From Thermoactinospora rubra (GTDB lineage Bacteria; Actinomycetota; Actinomycetes; Streptosporangiales; Streptosporangiaceae), in NCBI RefSeq assembly GCF_002093975.1, contig NZ_KZ084326.1, forward strand, positions 124,001 through 188,000: DNA of 64,000 bases, given 5' to 3'. A program made the position numbers and the translations under genes. Positions 53,254-60,856 of the stretch are shown here, one piece after another. The notes beneath the pieces were generated by a model, which saw only the letters and a list, made by a program, of their open reading frames with translations, did not search any database and was not told the origin of the DNA. How positions within the stretch are numbered: the stretch's first letter is position 1; each line of letters begins with the position of its first letter.

Positions 53254-54018
53254 GTGACCGACAGGGATGATCCCGCCTACCTCCGGATCGCGGATCATCT
53301 CCGCGAGCAGATCGTCACCGGGGGGCTACCGCCCGGCACCCGCCTGCCCTCGCAGCGGGACCTGGCTGCCGAGCACGGCGTCTCCCAGATCGTCATCCGG
53401 GCGGCGCTGACGCTGCTGCGTACCGAAGGGTTGATCGAGTCCCGCCACGGGTCGGGCACCTACGTACGGCAGCGCCCGTCCGTGCGGCGCATCTCCATGG
53501 ACCGCTACCGCGTCGACGCCGGCCCGCAGGACGAGCCGCGCACCAGCTTCACCTTCGACCAGGGCATCACGTGGAGCCAATACCGGCTGGACAAGGCCTA
53601 CCGGTGGATCGAGGCTGACGAGCGGCTGGCGGGCCTGTTCGGCGTCGAGGTGGGCACGCGGGTACTGGAGCGGCGGTTTGTGTTCTACGCCAAGGGAGCG
53701 CCGTCGCAGATGTCACGGCCGTGCCTGCTGGCCGCCGACGTGGAGGGGACCCCGGTCGCCGACCCCCGCTATGAGCCGTGGCCGGGCGGCACCATCGCCC
53801 AGCTGCGTACCCTCGGCATCGAGGTAGATGAGATCGAGGAGGAGACCGCCGTGCGGATGCCCACCCCGGAGGAGGCAGCCACGCTGGGGATCGGCGGCGG
53901 CGTGCCGGTGTTCTCGATCACGCGGCTGATGCGGTCGCGCGGCCGGGTGGTCGAGGTGGCCGACCCGATCGTGATCCCGGGCGACCGCGCCGTGCGGGTG
54001 GACCGCATCACGCTTTAG
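53254..54018 (+). CDS. GntR family regulator, HutC type (UTRA domain)
   Basis: 254 residues. Winged helix (about 5-75): YLRIADHLREQIVTGGLPPG, TRLPSQRDLAAEHGVSQIVI, RAALTLLRTEGLIESRHGSG and TYVRQRP. A UTRA ligand domain (about 95-250) follows with VLERRFVFYAKGAPSQMS and GVPVFSITRLMRSRGRVVEV. GTG start with GGAGGGGAGG upstream. Such regulators (KorSA/TraR type) often control mobile elements in actinomycetes, and this gene lies in an accessory stretch. Likely autoregulated through the triple repeat. Confidence 0.9.
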   Translation: MTDRDDPAYLRIADHLREQIVTGGLPPGTRLPSQRDLAAEHGVSQIVIRAALTLLRTEGLIESRHGSGTYVRQRPSVRRISMDRYRVDAGPQDEPRTSFTFDQGITWSQYRLDKAYRWIEADERLAGLFGVEVGTRVLERRFVFYAKGAPSQMSRPCLLAADVEGTPVADPRYEPWPGGTIAQLRTLGIEVDEIEEETAVRMPTPEEAATLGIGGGVPVFSITRLMRSRGRVVEVADPIVIPGDRAVRVDRITL

Positions 54019-54064
54019 GACCGCACGGCCGGTGTCTGGGACACGTGGTCCCGGCCGTACGGTC
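54019..54064 (+). terminator. Hairpin after the GntR gene
   Basis: ACGGCCGG (54025-54032) and CCGGCCGT (54051-54058), extended by GACCG and CGGTC outside. It starts right after the TAG. No T-run. Confidence 0.55.
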
Positions 54065-54178
54065 ACCCTCGCCTGCCGGACCGCCTCACTGACGAGATCA
54101 GCGGGGGCGTTCTGCGGACAGGTGATTTCAGCCATGGGGCGCGTCTCCGGTGCGATCAACCGGATCTAGCCAGGAACC

Positions 54179-54196
54179 CCGGTCCTTCAGGGCCGG
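54179..54196. repeat. Left-end hairpin of the IS605 element
   Basis: CCGGTCC-TTCA-GGGCCGG, seven pairs including one G-T, located 30 bp beyond the tnpA stop. Same loop as the right-end hairpin. Confidence 0.65.
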
Positions 54197-54226
54197 AGGA
54201 ATGGCTTCCCTTCCTGCGCCCGAACG

Positions 54227-54655
54227 CTAGTCCGGGCGTTTCTGGTTTTTGATGTACTCCCGGATGATCTCCAGTGGTGCTCCGCCGCAGGACGCCGCGA
54301 AGTAGGACGGCGACCACAGATGCCCGTGCATGATCGCTCGGTTGATGCGGCCGGTGAACTCCTTGCGTAGGTAGTGCGCTGAGACGCCTTTGAGGCGGTT
54401 GACCAGAGTCGAGATCGGCAGCTTCGGCGGGTAGTGCACGAGCAGGTGCACGTGGTCGTCTTCGCCGTTGAACTCGCGCAGCTCCGCCCCCATACGGGCG
54501 CACACGTCCCGCATGACCTGTTCGCATCTGGTGAGCATGGCGTTGTCGAGGACGTCACCCCGATACCTGGTGACGAAGACAAGATGGACGTGAAGGTTGT
54601 GGACGACGCTACGACCTCGGCGGATACTGGGATCTGATGCCCATCGTGGCGACAT
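54227..54655 (-). CDS. tnpA: IS200/IS605 transposase TnpA (Y1 HUH)
   Basis: 142 residues. Single-strand transposase. HUH motif HVHLLVHYPPK within EDDHVHLLVHYPP; N-terminal strand VHNLHVHLVFVTRYRGDVLD. The catalytic Tyr is likely in EIIREYIKNQK near the C-terminus. RLKGVSAHYLRKEF and HGHLWSPSYFAASCGG are family-typical. Length is normal, all key parts are present. ATG 54655, no ribosome site, and TACCAT on the minus strand seven bases before it, so probably leaderless. It shares the spacer promoter with tnpB. Confidence 0.93.
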   Translation of the reverse strand: MSPRWASDPSIRRGRSVVHNLHVHLVFVTRYRGDVLDNAMLTRCEQVMRDVCARMGAELREFNGEDDHVHLLVHYPPKLPISTLVNRLKGVSAHYLRKEFTGRINRAIMHGHLWSPSYFAASCGGAPLEIIREYIKNQKRPD

Positions 54656-54663
54656 AGACAAGA

Positions 54664-54680
54664 TGGTACCGTGGTACAAT
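54664..54680. promoter_or_regulatory. Back-to-back leaderless promoters for tnpA and tnpB
   Basis: TACAAT (54675-54680) is six bases before the tnpB ATG; on the other strand TACCAT (54669-54664) is eight bases from the tnpA ATG. The two overlap the palindrome GTACC-GT-GGTAC (54666-54677), a possible autoregulatory site. Confidence 0.6.
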
Positions 54681-54686
54681 CCTGGC

Positions 54687-55838
54687 ATGAAGCTGGTGGT
54701 GCAGGTCAAGCTGCTTCCCGACGCCGCCACGGAGGCGGCGTTGCGGGAGACGCTTGCCCTGTGCAACCGGGCCGCCAACCACGCCTCCCGCCGCGCCTTC
54801 GCTACCGGCGCCAAGGGCAAGACCTCCGTGCAGCGGCTCGTCTACGGCGAGCTGAAGGCGATGGGATTGTCGGCACAACCGGCCATCCATACGGCCCGCA
54901 AGGTCGCCGGGGCCTACGCCACATTGAAGGCGAACCTGAAGGCCGGTCACTACGGCCCGGAGGGATCCAAGCGCCGGGCCAAGGCCGAGAAAACCCCGGC
55001 CCGGTTCCGCAAGGACGCCGCACAGCCGTTCGACGACCGGTGCCTGTCCTGGCAGCTCGACGCCCAAACCGTGTCGATCTGGACGGCACGCGGCCGGTCC
55101 GGCCGTATCCCGTTCGCCTGTTCGCCCGCTCAGCTTGAGATGCTGCGCGCCTACCGGCGGGGCGAGTCCGACCTGGTGTTCCGGGGTGGGGCCTGGTACC
55201 TGTACGCCACCTGCGAGGTCCCCGAGCCCGAGGTCTACGAGCCGGACGGCTTCCTCGGCGCGGATCTGGGCATCGCCAACATCGCCACCACCAGTGACGG
55301 CGTCCGCCACGCGGGCAGGCAGTTGAACCAGGTACGGCACCGCAACCGCCGCCTGCGCTCCCGCCTCCAGGCCAAGGGCACCAAAAGCGCCAAGCGCCTG
55401 CTACGCAAACTCTCCGGCCGGGAAGCCCGCTTCGCGGCCGATGTCAACCACCGCATAGCGAAAAGCATCGTGACCGAGGCGCAACGCACCTGTCGCGGGA
55501 TCGCCCTGGAAGACCTGGGCGGTATCCGTGACAGGGTACGGCTCCGCAAGCCCCAGCGGGTCACCCTGCATTCGTGGAGCTTCCACCAGTTGGGGAGCTT
55601 TATCTCCTATAAGGCCCAACGCGCGGGCGTGCCGGTGGTGTACGTGGATGCGGCCTACACCTCCAAAGGGTGCTCGGCCTGCGGCCACATCTCGAAGAAG
55701 AACCGGCCCGACCAGGCCACCTTCGCCTGCACGTCGTGCGGCTTCGCTGAGCACGCCGACGTCAACGCAGCCCGCAACATCGCCGCGCGCGGTGTCGCGG
55801 GCTGGGCAGTGAGTCACGCTGCCGACGACGCGGCCTGA
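54687..55838 (+). CDS. tnpB: TnpB RNA-guided endonuclease (IS605 OrfB)
   Basis: 383 residues. N-terminal helical/WED-like part, then a RuvC nuclease split in the usual way: Asp in LGADLGIANIATTSDG, Glu in ALEDLGGI, and Asp in HADVNAARNIA. The zinc ribbon is CSACGHISKKNRP then FACTSCGFAEHAD (four Cys). Catalytic D, E and D are all present, so it should cut DNA guided by an RNA from its own 3' end. Length is typical of compact TnpB. ATG six bases after TACAAT. Ends 35 bp before the right-end hairpin. Confidence 0.95.
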   Translation: MKLVVQVKLLPDAATEAALRETLALCNRAANHASRRAFATGAKGKTSVQRLVYGELKAMGLSAQPAIHTARKVAGAYATLKANLKAGHYGPEGSKRRAKAEKTPARFRKDAAQPFDDRCLSWQLDAQTVSIWTARGRSGRIPFACSPAQLEMLRAYRRGESDLVFRGGAWYLYATCEVPEPEVYEPDGFLGADLGIANIATTSDGVRHAGRQLNQVRHRNRRLRSRLQAKGTKSAKRLLRKLSGREARFAADVNHRIAKSIVTEAQRTCRGIALEDLGGIRDRVRLRKPQRVTLHSWSFHQLGSFISYKAQRAGVPVVYVDAAYTSKGCSACGHISKKNRPDQATFACTSCGFAEHADVNAARNIAARGVAGWAVSHAADDAA

Positions 55839-55900
55839 CCCGTGCACCCCATGCACGGCGAGAAGCTGCAAGCTCGGCCCTTCAGGGCCGAGAAGCTGAC
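55750..55900 (+). ncRNA. Probable TnpB guide RNA (omega/reRNA) scaffold
   Basis: In IS605 elements the guide RNA overlaps the tnpB 3' end and runs to the right end. Here GAGAAGCTG occurs twice (55859-55867, 55890-55898) flanking the CTCGGCCC-TTCA-GGGCCGAG hairpin at 55873-55892. The 5' boundary is a guess; the guide would begin just after about 55900, in host sequence. Confidence 0.45.
55873..55892. repeat. Right-end hairpin of the IS605 element
   Basis: CTCGGCCC-TTCA-GGGCCGAG, a perfect 8-bp stem 35 bp after the tnpB stop. It serves as transposase substrate at the single-stranded right end and as part of the guide RNA. Confidence 0.75.
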
Positions 55901-56050
55901 CGTTTGACCATCTCGTCAACCTCCTGGGGCTCCCGGGCGTCGAATCGTCACGGTGCTAACGCATCCGTTCGCGCGCATCAGGAGGGCCGAGGAGGCGGAC
56001 CCGGCGCTCGCCGGGGAGGCGGACTCGGCCCCACACACCCGGAGGGCCCC

Positions 56051-56380
56051 ATGATCCGTCGCATCCTCGGCAAGCGCCGTCCCACGCTGGTGGGGATCAG
56101 CCTGGAGGAGGAGCTGGCGCTCCTCAGGGTCGAGCTCATGTACGGCCTGCGCGTGAACAGGGAGGCCTACCTCCGCCGCAAGGTGGAGGAGAGGGAGGAG
56201 CTCACCCGCAGGCTGCACGGGCGCGATCCGGCCGAGCTGCTCGCCGAGCTGCGAAGCTGCATGGAGCGCGTGGCGCCGCCCCGCCAGCCGGGCCGCCAGC
56301 CGGGCCGCCAGCCGGGTCGCGGCAAGGTCGTCGACCTGCGCGCCTGGCGGCACAACCACCAGGGGCCCGAGCCCGCCTGA
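56051..56380 (+). CDS. Hypothetical protein with PGRQ repeats
   Basis: 109 residues. IRRILGKRRPTLVGISLEEE, LALLRVELMYGLRVNREAYL, RRKVEEREELTRRLHGRDPA form a helical, basic N-terminal part. Then three PGRQ repeats and a short end VVDLRAWRHNHQGPEPA. Soluble, unrecognised. ATG with GGAGGG five bases upstream. It precedes the T4SS-like operon by 390 bp in the same direction and may be an accessory gene of it. Confidence 0.6.
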   Translation: MIRRILGKRRPTLVGISLEEELALLRVELMYGLRVNREAYLRRKVEEREELTRRLHGRDPAELLAELRSCMERVAPPRQPGRQPGRQPGRGKVVDLRAWRHNHQGPEPA

Positions 56381-56767
56381 CCTCGCGGCGCGGGCGGCGG
56401 GTTCCGGGCGGCGGGTTCCGTACGGCTCCCGCGGCCGCCGCTCCTGCGACACTCCCGGGACGGCGCCGTCTTCCCCTCCGTCTTGCCGGCGTGTGACCAG
56501 GAACGCTTTGCGAGCCGTCCGGACAGGATTCCGTAACGCCGAAGTAATGGGCTGATCGGCATCTGTCCTGGTCGAATGCCAATTCCACGGCAATGTGCCA
56601 GGAACCCGGACTCCGATGAGTCATGCACACTCGGTTTGCTCCCGCACGGCGATGCCTGCAGCATGGGCGTGGCTTTCCTGGAAGAATTACCGCGACCGGT
56701 AATCTGACATCTTCAGACCGCGCCGATCAGCAGGCATGCCTGTCGAGAGGCGCGAGCGGAGGCGTTG
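56381..56767. other. Promoter region of the transfer operon
   Basis: 387 bp without a gene. The first part has GGCGGGTTCCG(G/T) direct repeats. Base composition is more A/T-rich from 56500 on. The perfect palindrome ATTACCG-CGAC-CGGTAAT (56686-56703) lies 65 bp before the first operon gene and is a good operator candidate. Confidence 0.5.
56686..56703. promoter_or_regulatory. Palindromic operator candidate before the transfer operon
   Basis: ATTACCG-CGAC-CGGTAAT, perfect 7-bp arms. No such site is seen elsewhere in the window. Confidence 0.5.
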
Positions 56768-57775
56768 ATGGCTCGTAGGTCCACCGTCCAGGCCGATCCC
56801 CGGATCGCCGGCGACCTGGAGTCTTCGGCGCGCCCGGAAACCTCCGCGTTCGACGCGCGCAGGCCGCACCGCGGATGGCCGGGCTCCGGCGGGCGCTGGC
56901 TGGTGGCGACCGGGCGGGTGATTGTGTGGGCACTCATCCTGGTCGTCCTACTAAATGGCGTTATAGCGATAATTAGCCGGTTTAGGGAAGAAAGTGCCCC
57001 TTCGTCCGTTTCTCCGTCGGCGGGGGGCGTCACATTCCCGGCCGAGGAGGCCACCGCCTTCGCCGTTCAGTTCGCCAACCTCTATCTCGACCTGAACCCC
57101 GACGAGCTGGAGATCAGGGCCGCGCGGCTCAAGCCGTACCTTCCGCAGGACGCCGCCGACCAGTTCGGCTGGGACGGCTACGGCCGGATGCAGGCCGCCT
57201 ACATCCAGCCCTACCGGGTCGAGCACCTGCCGAACGATCCCGACGACGTGGTCGTCACCGTGTCGTTCCAGTCGGCCAGCCGCCGGTTCCTGCTGTCCGT
57301 GCCGGTCCACTGGGACGGCAACACCGCCTCGCCGAAGTTCGTCGTGTCGGGACGGCCCGGGCTGCTGCCGGCGCCGGGGGCGGCCGAGATCCCCGTCCTG
57401 GCCCAGCCCGAGGTCGACGAGGTCGCCACCGCCGAGCTGAGGCCGCAGCTGGCCGAGTTCTTCACCGCCTACGCCTCGGGCGTGCAGCTCAACCGCTACC
57501 TCGCGACCGGGACGAGCCTGCCCAGCCTCGGCGGGGCGTTCACGTTCGTCGAGCTCAAGAGCGTCGTGGTGCCTGTGGGGGGTGCCACGCGATGGATCCA
57601 GGCCGTGGTGGTCTGGGGCGTGCCGTCGGGGTCGGCGCCGACGGCCCAGCCGACTCCGACCGAGCCGAGCGCCGCCCCGGGTCGCCTGGAGCAGGCCTAC
57701 CGCCTCAACGTCGAGAAGCAGGGCGACAAGTGGTACGTCAAAGACATCCTCGGCGCCGGCCAGGCCGTTGGATAG
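56768..57775 (+). CDS. Conjugal transfer protein, TcpC/VirB8-like
   Basis: 335 residues. Polar N-terminus (1-45), one transmembrane helix (about 46-70; VIVWALILVVLLNGVIAI), then two NTF2-like domains outside the membrane: AEEATAFAVQFANLYLDLNP through SFQSASRRFLLSVPV, and ELRPQLAEFFTAYASGVQLN through VLNVEKQGDKWYVKDI. The double NTF2-like layout is that of TcpC of Clostridium plasmid pCW3. It should form the periplasmic-side scaffold of a type IV-like transfer channel. ATG with GGAGG five bases before. First gene of the operon. Confidence 0.85.
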   Translation: MARRSTVQADPRIAGDLESSARPETSAFDARRPHRGWPGSGGRWLVATGRVIVWALILVVLLNGVIAIISRFREESAPSSVSPSAGGVTFPAEEATAFAVQFANLYLDLNPDELEIRAARLKPYLPQDAADQFGWDGYGRMQAAYIQPYRVEHLPNDPDDVVVTVSFQSASRRFLLSVPVHWDGNTASPKFVVSGRPGLLPAPGAAEIPVLAQPEVDEVATAELRPQLAEFFTAYASGVQLNRYLATGTSLPSLGGAFTFVELKSVVVPVGGATRWIQAVVVWGVPSGSAPTAQPTPTEPSAAPGRLEQAYRLNVEKQGDKWYVKDILGAGQAVG

Positions 57776-57820
57776 GAGTGCGGTCGCCCTGCTGATCGGT
57801 ACCCCCCGGGAGGACGAGAA

Positions 57821-58105
57821 GTGATCCTGAAAGCCATATTCCTCACCATGATCGAGCTGGCGACGCCGACTCCCGCCCCCACAGGCGTGAACACGGCGGG
57901 GCTGGCCGACTTCCTGCGCTCGTTCTTCGCCCCGCTCTTCCTCGTCATCGTCTCCGTGGTCGCGCTGTTCTTCCTCTTCACCCGTGAGATCACCAGATTC
58001 GTGCAGTTCCTCATCCTCGCCGTGGCCATCGGCGTGATCTTCTACGTGCCCAACGTGATCGAGGTGACCGCCAAGGCGATCGCGGGCGCGCTGGGCATCA
58101 AGTAA
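57821..58105 (+). CDS. Small two-helix membrane protein of the transfer operon
   Basis: 94 residues. Two transmembrane helices (about 33-53 and 60-78; APLFLVIVSVVALFFLF and FVQFLILAVAIGVIFYVP) with a short polar loop, after a Thr/Pro segment. The size and topology recall VirB2/TrbC pilins or TcpD-like proteins; sequence does not decide which. GTG with GGGAGG eight bases before. It follows TcpC by 45 bp and precedes the TcpE fusion by 42 bp. Confidence 0.75.
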   Translation: MILKAIFLTMIELATPTPAPTGVNTAGLADFLRSFFAPLFLVIVSVVALFFLFTREITRFVQFLILAVAIGVIFYVPNVIEVTAKAIAGALGIK

Positions 58106-58147
58106 GCCCCCGGAGGACACCGGCGAGCGGGTGGAGAGGAGGAGCGC

Positions 58148-60856
58148 GTGGATCTGCCCACGTATACCAATATCTGGCGCATCGAGAAGCGGCTCTACAA
58201 GCTGTACGACCTACGGCTGCCGATGCCGCTCCCGATCGTCTGGATCGGCGTGTTCGTGGGCGTGCTGGCTCCCTGGTCGTTCCTGCTCTGGCTGGTGGGG
58301 ATCGACTTCGAGGCCCCCTGGCACGTGCTCTACCTCGTGCCGCCCGGCATCGTCACCTGGCTGTCCACCCGGCCGGTCATCGAGGGCAAGCGGCTGACCG
58401 AGCTGCTGCAGTCGCAGCTGCGCTACATCGGCGAGCCGCGTGTGTGGTGCCGTCTCGCGCCGTCCGCCGAGCCGGAGACCATCACGTTCACCGCGCGCGT
58501 GTGGCGCGCCCTGCCGCCCAAGCCGTCGCGCAAGGCGCTCAGGGCCGAGCGTGCCGCCCAGGCGGTCAAGCCGCGGGAGTCGGGGGAGAGCCGGGAGACG
58601 CGCAAGGCTCGCGAGGCGCGCAAGGCACGCGAGGTGCGTCCCGCCGTGGCCGCCGCGGCCGCGGCCGTCGCGCAGGCCCCCGTCACGTCGGGGACGGTCC
58701 GGCCCGCCTCGGGTTCCCGCCGTGGCGTGCCGCCCGCGCTGGGGGTGCCGGTGGTGGAGCAGGTCGCGGTACGGCCGGCGAACGGTTCGGCGTCCGAGCG
58801 GCCCTCCGGCGAGGCGGCGCGGCCTGAGACCTCCGGGAATGAGACACCGCGCAGCGACGCGGCACGCCCCGACGCCGCCCAGACGAAGCCGGCGGCCGGT
58901 CGCCCCTCGACTCACGAAACGCCCGTCGCGAAGCCGATCGACACGGAGGCGCTGCGCAGGTTGCGCAAGCTGGCGGCCAGCGCCCAGGTGGAGCCGTCGC
59001 GTCCGGAGCCGCCTCCGGCCGCCGCCCGCTCGGACGCGGAGGACCAGGCCAGGCTCCAGCACCGCCGGGGCCAGCCGCCCCGCCAGGTGCCGTCCGTCCG
59101 CCCGGTGCAGGCCCAGCCGGTCTGGCCGTCGCAGGAAAAGCCGGTCACCCGCCCGCTCACGCAACACGCCCCCGGCGACGTTCGCCCCCTCCGCGCCGTC
59201 CCCGACGCGCCCCCACCCGCAGCCGAGACCCAGCCACCGGCCACCCCGGATGCGGCTCCCGCACCGCAGCCGTCCGCCTCGGCCGGCACCGCGCAGGACC
59301 ACACGGCGGAGGAGCGTGCGCCGGACCTCGCGCAGGAGCGCGTGGCGCACGGTGCTCCCGAGCACGTGGCGGAGGCCGCGGAGCGGCACGCGCCGGGCAC
59401 TGCGCAGAGCGCCGCAGAGCGTGCGGAGGAGCCCGCGCCGGGCGTTGCCCAGGAGGCGTCGGACGCCGACCATGAACGCCTGGCGACGGCGGCGGAGCCC
59501 GGCACGCCGGTGGCTCAGCGCGGCGAAGCCGCGGGTCCGATGGTCCAGCGGGCCGAGGCGGCGGCTTGGGTGGCTCAGCCCGCCGAGGCGGCTTCGGTGT
59601 CCGCGCGTCCGCCGGTGGCCGAAGGCTCCGAAGCGAACGCCGCCAAGGCGGGGGAGACGAGCGGCGCCGGCGAGGATGCGGAGCACGGAGGGACGGAAGG
59701 TCCCGTCACGGAGCTGAAGGCGCCGCGGGACGAAGCCACGGCAGCAGCCCGTGCAGGAGCCCCCGCAGGCGAGAGCGCCGCGGAGGCCGACCAGCCCGCG
59801 CCCGCGCCCGCGCCTCAGGCCGACCGGCCCGCGCCCGTCCCCGCCCCCCAGGCCGATCGGCGCCCGCCCGTTCCCGGGCCCCGGGCCGGGGAGCCGAAGG
59901 TGCGCCGGGTCGAGTCGGTCGTCGGACGCGACACCTCGGGCGGATGGCGGCGGATCGCCCAGGTCGTCGTCGGCAACACCAACGTGCGAGGCGACGGTTC
60001 GGAGATCGACGAGGCACGCACGAGAGCGGTCTTCTCCGGCAGCCGCCGCATCGTGGTGCTGGGCTGCACCGGCGGCGCCGGCCAGAGCACGACCGCGCTC
60101 ATGCTCGGCCACACCCTGGCCGCCCATCGCGACGACCGCGTCCTGGCCGTGGACGCGAGCACCGGCGGCCAGACGCTGACCAGCCGCATCCAGGCCGAGT
60201 CCCCCGAGACGCTCACCTCGCTGCTGTCCGGCCTGGACGGCGTCACCGGCTACCTGACGATGCGCGCCTACACCACCCGCACCCCCTCCGGCCTGGAGGT
60301 GGTCTCCGCCGACTCCGACGCCGGGGCCGAGCAGCGCCTGGCCGACCGCACCCTGCTGTCGGACCACCGCCTCGGCCGCCTCATGGGCCTGCTCGACAGG
60401 CACTACAAGCTGACGGTCGTCGATCCCGCCCCGGCGCTGGCCGCGCGTGTCCTGCCGTACGCCGACCAGCTGGTCCTGGTGGTCCCGGCCAGCGAGGACG
60501 GCGCTGAGGCGGTGGGGATGACCTACGACTGGCTCGACGGGCACGGCTGCGCGGACCTGCGCAGGCGCGCGGTCATGGTGGTCAACGGGGTGAGCCGGCG
60601 CACCATGGACGACGTCGAGCAGGCCGAGGCGGTGGCCCGCGGCAGGTGCAGGGCCATCGTGCGGGTGCCGTGGGAGGACGAGCTGGCCGCCGGCGGCGAG
60701 CCGGTCGAGCCGGAGCGTTTGCGCACGGCGGGGCGCAGGGCCTACCTGGCCCTCGCCGGGGTCGTGGTCGCGGGTTTCGCCGCGGCGCAGACACCACCAT
60801 CGAGCGAGAGGGAGCTGGCAGGTGACCCCCCGGGGACGAGAATCGGTGAGCGCTAG
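58148..60856 (+). CDS. TcpE-like membrane protein fused to a MinD/ParA-like ATPase domain
   Basis: 902 residues. Residues 1-110 form a TcpE-like domain: YTNIWRIEKRLYKLYDLRLP, two membrane helices (about 27-70), and RPVIEGKRLTELLQSQLRYI. Residues about 120-590 are disordered, rich in Pro, Ala, Glu, Arg and Gln. Residues about 630-895 form a MinD/ParA-like P-loop fold. Its Walker A is GCTGGAGQSTTAL with Gln instead of the essential Lys, followed by DASTGGQTL and a VVDPAPAL Walker B. Arrangement suggests a channel subunit carrying a positioning domain. GTG start; the next gene begins one base after the stop. Confidence 0.85.
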   Translation: MDLPTYTNIWRIEKRLYKLYDLRLPMPLPIVWIGVFVGVLAPWSFLLWLVGIDFEAPWHVLYLVPPGIVTWLSTRPVIEGKRLTELLQSQLRYIGEPRVWCRLAPSAEPETITFTARVWRALPPKPSRKALRAERAAQAVKPRESGESRETRKAREARKAREVRPAVAAAAAAVAQAPVTSGTVRPASGSRRGVPPALGVPVVEQVAVRPANGSASERPSGEAARPETSGNETPRSDAARPDAAQTKPAAGRPSTHETPVAKPIDTEALRRLRKLAASAQVEPSRPEPPPAAARSDAEDQARLQHRRGQPPRQVPSVRPVQAQPVWPSQEKPVTRPLTQHAPGDVRPLRAVPDAPPPAAETQPPATPDAAPAPQPSASAGTAQDHTAEERAPDLAQERVAHGAPEHVAEAAERHAPGTAQSAAERAEEPAPGVAQEASDADHERLATAAEPGTPVAQRGEAAGPMVQRAEAAAWVAQPAEAASVSARPPVAEGSEANAAKAGETSGAGEDAEHGGTEGPVTELKAPRDEATAAARAGAPAGESAAEADQPAPAPAPQADRPAPVPAPQADRRPPVPGPRAGEPKVRRVESVVGRDTSGGWRRIAQVVVGNTNVRGDGSEIDEARTRAVFSGSRRIVVLGCTGGAGQSTTALMLGHTLAAHRDDRVLAVDASTGGQTLTSRIQAESPETLTSLLSGLDGVTGYLTMRAYTTRTPSGLEVVSADSDAGAEQRLADRTLLSDHRLGRLMGLLDRHYKLTVVDPAPALAARVLPYADQLVLVVPASEDGAEAVGMTYDWLDGHGCADLRRRAVMVVNGVSRRTMDDVEQAEAVARGRCRAIVRVPWEDELAAGGEPVEPERLRTAGRRAYLALAGVVVAGFAAAQTPPSSERELAGDPPGTRIGER

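Larger units (their letters stand above)
54170..55900. mobile_element. IS200/IS605-family element with divergent tnpA and tnpB
   Basis: About 1.7 kb. A HUH transposase gene (minus strand) and a TnpB gene (plus strand) diverge from a 31-bp spacer. Subterminal hairpins with the same TTCA loop lie outside both genes: CCGGTCC-TTCA-GGGCCGG at 54179-54196 and CTCGGCCC-TTCA-GGGCCGAG at 55873-55892. Both genes look intact, so the element may be active. Exact cleavage sites cannot be fixed from one copy. As expected for this family, no terminal inverted repeats or target duplication are evident. Confidence 0.85.
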
